Origin: Coleofasciculus sp. S288
GTDB lineage: Bacteria; Cyanobacteriota; Cyanobacteriia; Cyanobacteriales; Coleofasciculaceae
Reading direction: 5' to 3'
DNA: 7,432 nucleotides
NCBI GenBank assembly: GCA_020216575.1
Contig: JAIUYC010000161.1
Span: 1 to 7,432 of the forward strand
Shown here: in pieces, positions 6,501-7,432 of the stretch
How positions within the stretch are numbered: the first letter of the stretch is position 1
Layout of the letters: each line of letters starts with the position of its first letter
Program-made: the position numbers and the translations under genes
Notes under the pieces: model-generated
Database searches by the model: none
The model's input: only the letters and a program-made list of their open reading frames with translations
Told to the model about the DNA's origin: nothing

Positions 6501-7147
6501 TCCTAGCTTCGATGAAAGTTGGAACAGACCGCATCCGCAAACTGGTATTGTCTCTACGCAATTTCTCCCGTCTTGACCAAGCGGAAATGAAGCCGGTTGA
6601 TATCCACGAGGGACTAGATAGTACGCTGTTAATCTTACAACACCGCTTGAAAGGAAAGCCCAACCAGCCCGCCATTCAGGTTGTTAAAAACTATGGTGAA
6701 TTACCACTCGTTGAGTGCTATGCCAGTCAACTCAATCAGGTATTTATGAACGTCTTGAGTAACGCGATTGATGCCCTAGAGGATTACAACACCACCCGCA
6801 CCTCAGAAGAAATCAAGACCTCGCCTAGTCAAATTGCGATCAACACCAGTCCTGGAGAAGCAACCATACCCCAAGAAGGGAAAAATCAATCAGATCCTAT
6901 CCCTACCATTGTCATCCAAATTAAGGACAATGGTCCTGGGATAAGTGAAGAGCTACAAGCCCAAATCTTTGACCCCTTTTTCACTACCAAGCCCATCGGC
7001 AAAGGAACGGGGTTGGGTCTTTCCATTAGTTACCAAATTGTAGTAGAAAAACACGGCGGCATTTTTAGGTGTTTTTCCAAGCCAGGAAAGGGAACTGAGT
7101 TTTGGATTGAAATTCCCATCCGGCAGCCACAAACACCTAACGATTAA
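3545..7147 (+). CDS. Cph2-type (knotless) phytochrome sensor histidine kinase, GAF-PHY-GAF-GAF-HisKA-HATPase
   Basis: A 1200-residue soluble sensor kinase with no membrane segment. GAF1 (about 15-215) has the phytochrome D80-I-P82 motif and the bilin-attachment site DPC147-H148 followed by [11 protein letters not shown]. The PHY domain (about 225-490) carries the three tongue motifs: W432-A-G434, P445-R-Q-S-F449 and W452-R-E454. No PAS domain precedes GAF1, which marks the knotless Cph2 group. A coiled coil (about 485-520) leads to GAF2 (520-700) and GAF3 (725-885). Both resemble cyanobacteriochromes, but Thr636 and His820 replace the canonical Cys; GAF3 keeps D794-Y-C796-F. A signal helix joins the kinase core: H-box H926-E-I-N-N-P, N-box N1069-x3-N1073, D1128-N-G-P-G, and G1152-K-G-T-G-L-G-L. 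Known phytochromes switch between red and far-red states; GAF1-PHY likely binds a bilin and controls autophosphorylation. Low-complexity insertions occur in GAF1 (about 112-134), PHY (about 309-377) and GAF2 (about 580-620). No partner regulator is nearby. Confidence 0.9.
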   Translation: MLQPELNQEDLLRRITNRIRQSLELQEILTATVAEIRALLGTDRVMVYRFNESEGGEVIAESICDNCLPPFKGLNFPADDIPETARQMYLKERQRSIVDVSAGIIGLSPIVSPRTGVGVGGSAASEAQGASGALTLKEIHYRPVDPCHAKYLKAMGVESSMVLPILHYDIQAQHAEERLWGLLVSHNAKPRAISARELEIVQSVVDQVSIAIAQSALLSQARQQHLREATINRVSTLLHSLPTIELKAALEETVSAFGGCGGRLYIAPYKTGETAELFTCGIQPLPIGGGQKSLLEEHPIFSAWASSGVESLERFQHNSSTGVGVAQDASNVSKTAPLTQPGGQASKVLESRLLTNSCPIPIPQSPTPNLPNSGCEPLTISDLYNTPVLSVLASAFQSTPIRGMLVLPLCYRYSFLGYLSIFRSAIDLEILWAGRFDTSQKQNLPRQSFEAWRELRHAQPQEWTNQDVELAIALGHHFAMAIGQYELYAQVQSLNANLERQVKERTAKLQQALEQGRAFQRVTNQIRSTLDLKTTLQTIAREVRTLLDTDRVVIYRLAGDTPGEAIVESIKGNWLSILGTSDWELETEDWGQGGAKDASPTPLSSESPLATHQPPISNLNKVRVINDVSQANLTPTHREFLTHFQIQATLIVSIGVGDHLWGLLIAQECKAPRNWHESEIELLQQLADQAAVAIQQAELYEQSCTAAATATAQAKKLATIAKQQEALFGVITEIRESLDVDTIFKATTTEVRRLLGADRVAVFRFAPEFGYDRGAFVSEDVKPGLPQASPEIQDYCFGETYRQGWIQSIADIYNVGLNEHYIKILEQLQVRASLVVPLPKGDALWGLLCIHQCTASRQWDASEIEFASQIAAHLGVALQQAELLAQTREQTEQLAIAFQDLKKTQTQLIQTEKMSSLGHLIAGVAHEINNPVNFICGNLSHTSQYAQDLLKLLQLYQKHYPQPAPAIAEQSETIDLDFLCEDLPKILASMKVGTDRIRKLVLSLRNFSRLDQAEMKPVDIHEGLDSTLLILQHRLKGKPNQPAIQVVKNYGELPLVECYASQLNQVFMNVLSNAIDALEDYNTTRTSEEIKTSPSQIAINTSPGEATIPQEGKNQSDPIPTIVIQIKDNGPGISEELQAQIFDPFFTTKPIGKGTGLGLSISYQIVVEKHGGIFRCFSKPGKGTEFWIEIPIRQPQTPND
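4618..4652 (+). repeat. Degenerate heptanucleotide repeat inside the PHY-domain coding region
   Basis: Five 7-base units in register start at 4618, 4625, 4632, 4639 and 4646. Against the consensus CCCAATC they match at 6, 6, 6, 5 and 7 positions; a CCCAATTC follows at 4655. The encoded stretch is Pro/Asn/Ser-rich ([14 protein letters not shown]), unlike the folded domain around it. The pattern resembles STRR arrays that usually lie between genes. Confidence 0.6.
5288..5399. repeat. Heptanucleotide repeat relics in both orientations inside GAF2
   Basis: GATTGGG occurs at 5288 and 5309, exactly three heptads apart, with weaker units between. On the other orientation, three units related to CCCAATC fill 5379-5399, matching at 5, 6 and 6 positions. 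Between them GGGGGA (5321-5326) and TCCCCC (5339-5344) can pair. The block encodes the low-complexity segment inserted before [12 protein letters not shown]. Confidence 0.5.
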
Positions 7148-7157
7148 TGATGTTTCA

Positions 7158-7206
7158 GCGATTAAAATCGCATAGTCGCTTTCATTCCTCGCTTTCTCAT
7201 ACGAGG
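7158..7206 (+). terminator. Weak hairpins after the kinase gene
   Basis: GCGAT-TAAA-ATCGC (7158-7171) lies 10 bases after the kinase stop. A second stem, CCTCG (7187-7191) with CGAGG (7202-7206), is followed by GCTTTCAGCTTTT. The stems are short and the T-run is interrupted, so termination here is only possible. Confidence 0.25.
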
Positions 7207-7247
7207 GCTTTCAGCTTTTAGATATCCTGTTACTCTAATAACTACTT

Positions 7248-7432
7248 ATGAATCGTCGCGAGTTTTTAGGTTGGGTTGGCGTTGGTGGCATTGCGAGTTA
7301 TCTTCCCATAGCCCTCGCTGCCTGTTCTCCCAAAGTAGCTGAGTCAGAATCACCGACTAGTCCTCCCCGCACTGATGGTTTTCAGTCGGTTGGAACCGTG
7401 GCGGAGTTAGACAAAAGCGGACAAATCAACAA
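7248..7432 (+). CDS. Tat-exported lipoprotein, probable Rieske-type [2Fe-2S] protein, 3' cut by window end
   Basis: Only the first 61 codons are present. The N-terminus is a clear twin-arginine signal: N2-R-R-E-F-L7, a Gly-rich hydrophobic stretch, then the lipobox L23-A-A-C26, so the protein should be exported folded and lipid-anchored at Cys26. A short Ser/Pro/Glu-rich spacer follows, then DGFQSVGTVAELDKSGQI (43-60). This looks like the opening strand of cyanobacterial Rieske-domain proteins, which share the GTVAELD-type start after a Tat signal. The cluster-binding C-x-H and C-x2-H motifs would lie beyond the window, so the Rieske call is from resemblance only. A folded cofactor would fit the use of the Tat route. 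The start ATG is 100 bp after the kinase stop and has no evident ribosome site. Some other Tat lipoprotein remains possible. Confidence 0.6.
   Translation, partial: MNRREFLGWVGVGGIASYLPIALAACSPKVAESESPTSPPRTDGFQSVGTVAELDKSGQIN

Noticed and set aside
2340..6675. Minus-strand open frames of 60-93 codons across the NADAR and kinase genes
   Set aside because: They lie opposite well-supported genes, show no family motifs, and are expected shadows in codon-biased coding DNA.

Overview
The window looks like chromosomal DNA of a cyanobacterium, probably a filamentous one. The octamer GCGATCGC (HIP1) occurs eight times in 7.4 kb, about 0.1 expected by chance. Dispersed heptanucleotide repeats and a small TA-flanked palindromic element are present, and the genes belong to typical cyanobacterial families. 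All recognisable genes lie on the + strand, mostly with wide, repeat-bearing gaps, so the region reads as separate transcription units rather than one operon.

Left part (1-2056): a TolC-family outer-membrane efflux protein, open at the left edge of the window, has lost its C-terminal half. Its stop lies 13 bases before a 108-bp MITE-like element (1404-1511). Directly after the element, with only a Shine-Dalgarno between, sits a 174-residue 2H phosphoesterase that resembles plant cyclic phosphodiesterase.

Middle part (2057-3544): a 361-bp gap with inverted repeats, then a 152-residue NADAR/YbiA-family N-glycosidase, then a 668-bp gap. That gap holds a long hairpin merging into heptanucleotide repeats, a possible three-helix RNA-like fold at 3115-3223, and the leader of the large gene. 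The phosphoesterase and NADAR families are both linked in the literature to ADP-ribose or ribonucleotide by-product processing, so their proximity is suggestive, though not proof of a shared pathway.

Right part (3545-7147): the main gene encodes a 1200-residue photoreceptor histidine kinase. Its N-terminus is a knotless (Cph2-type) phytochrome module: GAF with D-I-P and the Cys147-His148 chromophore site, then PHY with all three tongue motifs (W-A-G, P-R-x-S-F, W-x-E). Two cyanobacteriochrome-like GAF domains follow, both lacking the canonical chromophore Cys, then a complete histidine kinase core. Two of its sensory domains carry in-frame low-complexity stretches that look like relics of intergenic heptanucleotide repeats. 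I see no response regulator in the window. A gene starting at 7248 and cut by the right edge encodes a Tat-exported lipoprotein, probably a Rieske-type protein.

The most notable content is the phytochrome kinase, with its degenerate second and third GAF domains and its repeat-derived loops. I see no CRISPR array, tRNA, rRNA, prophage or defence system.
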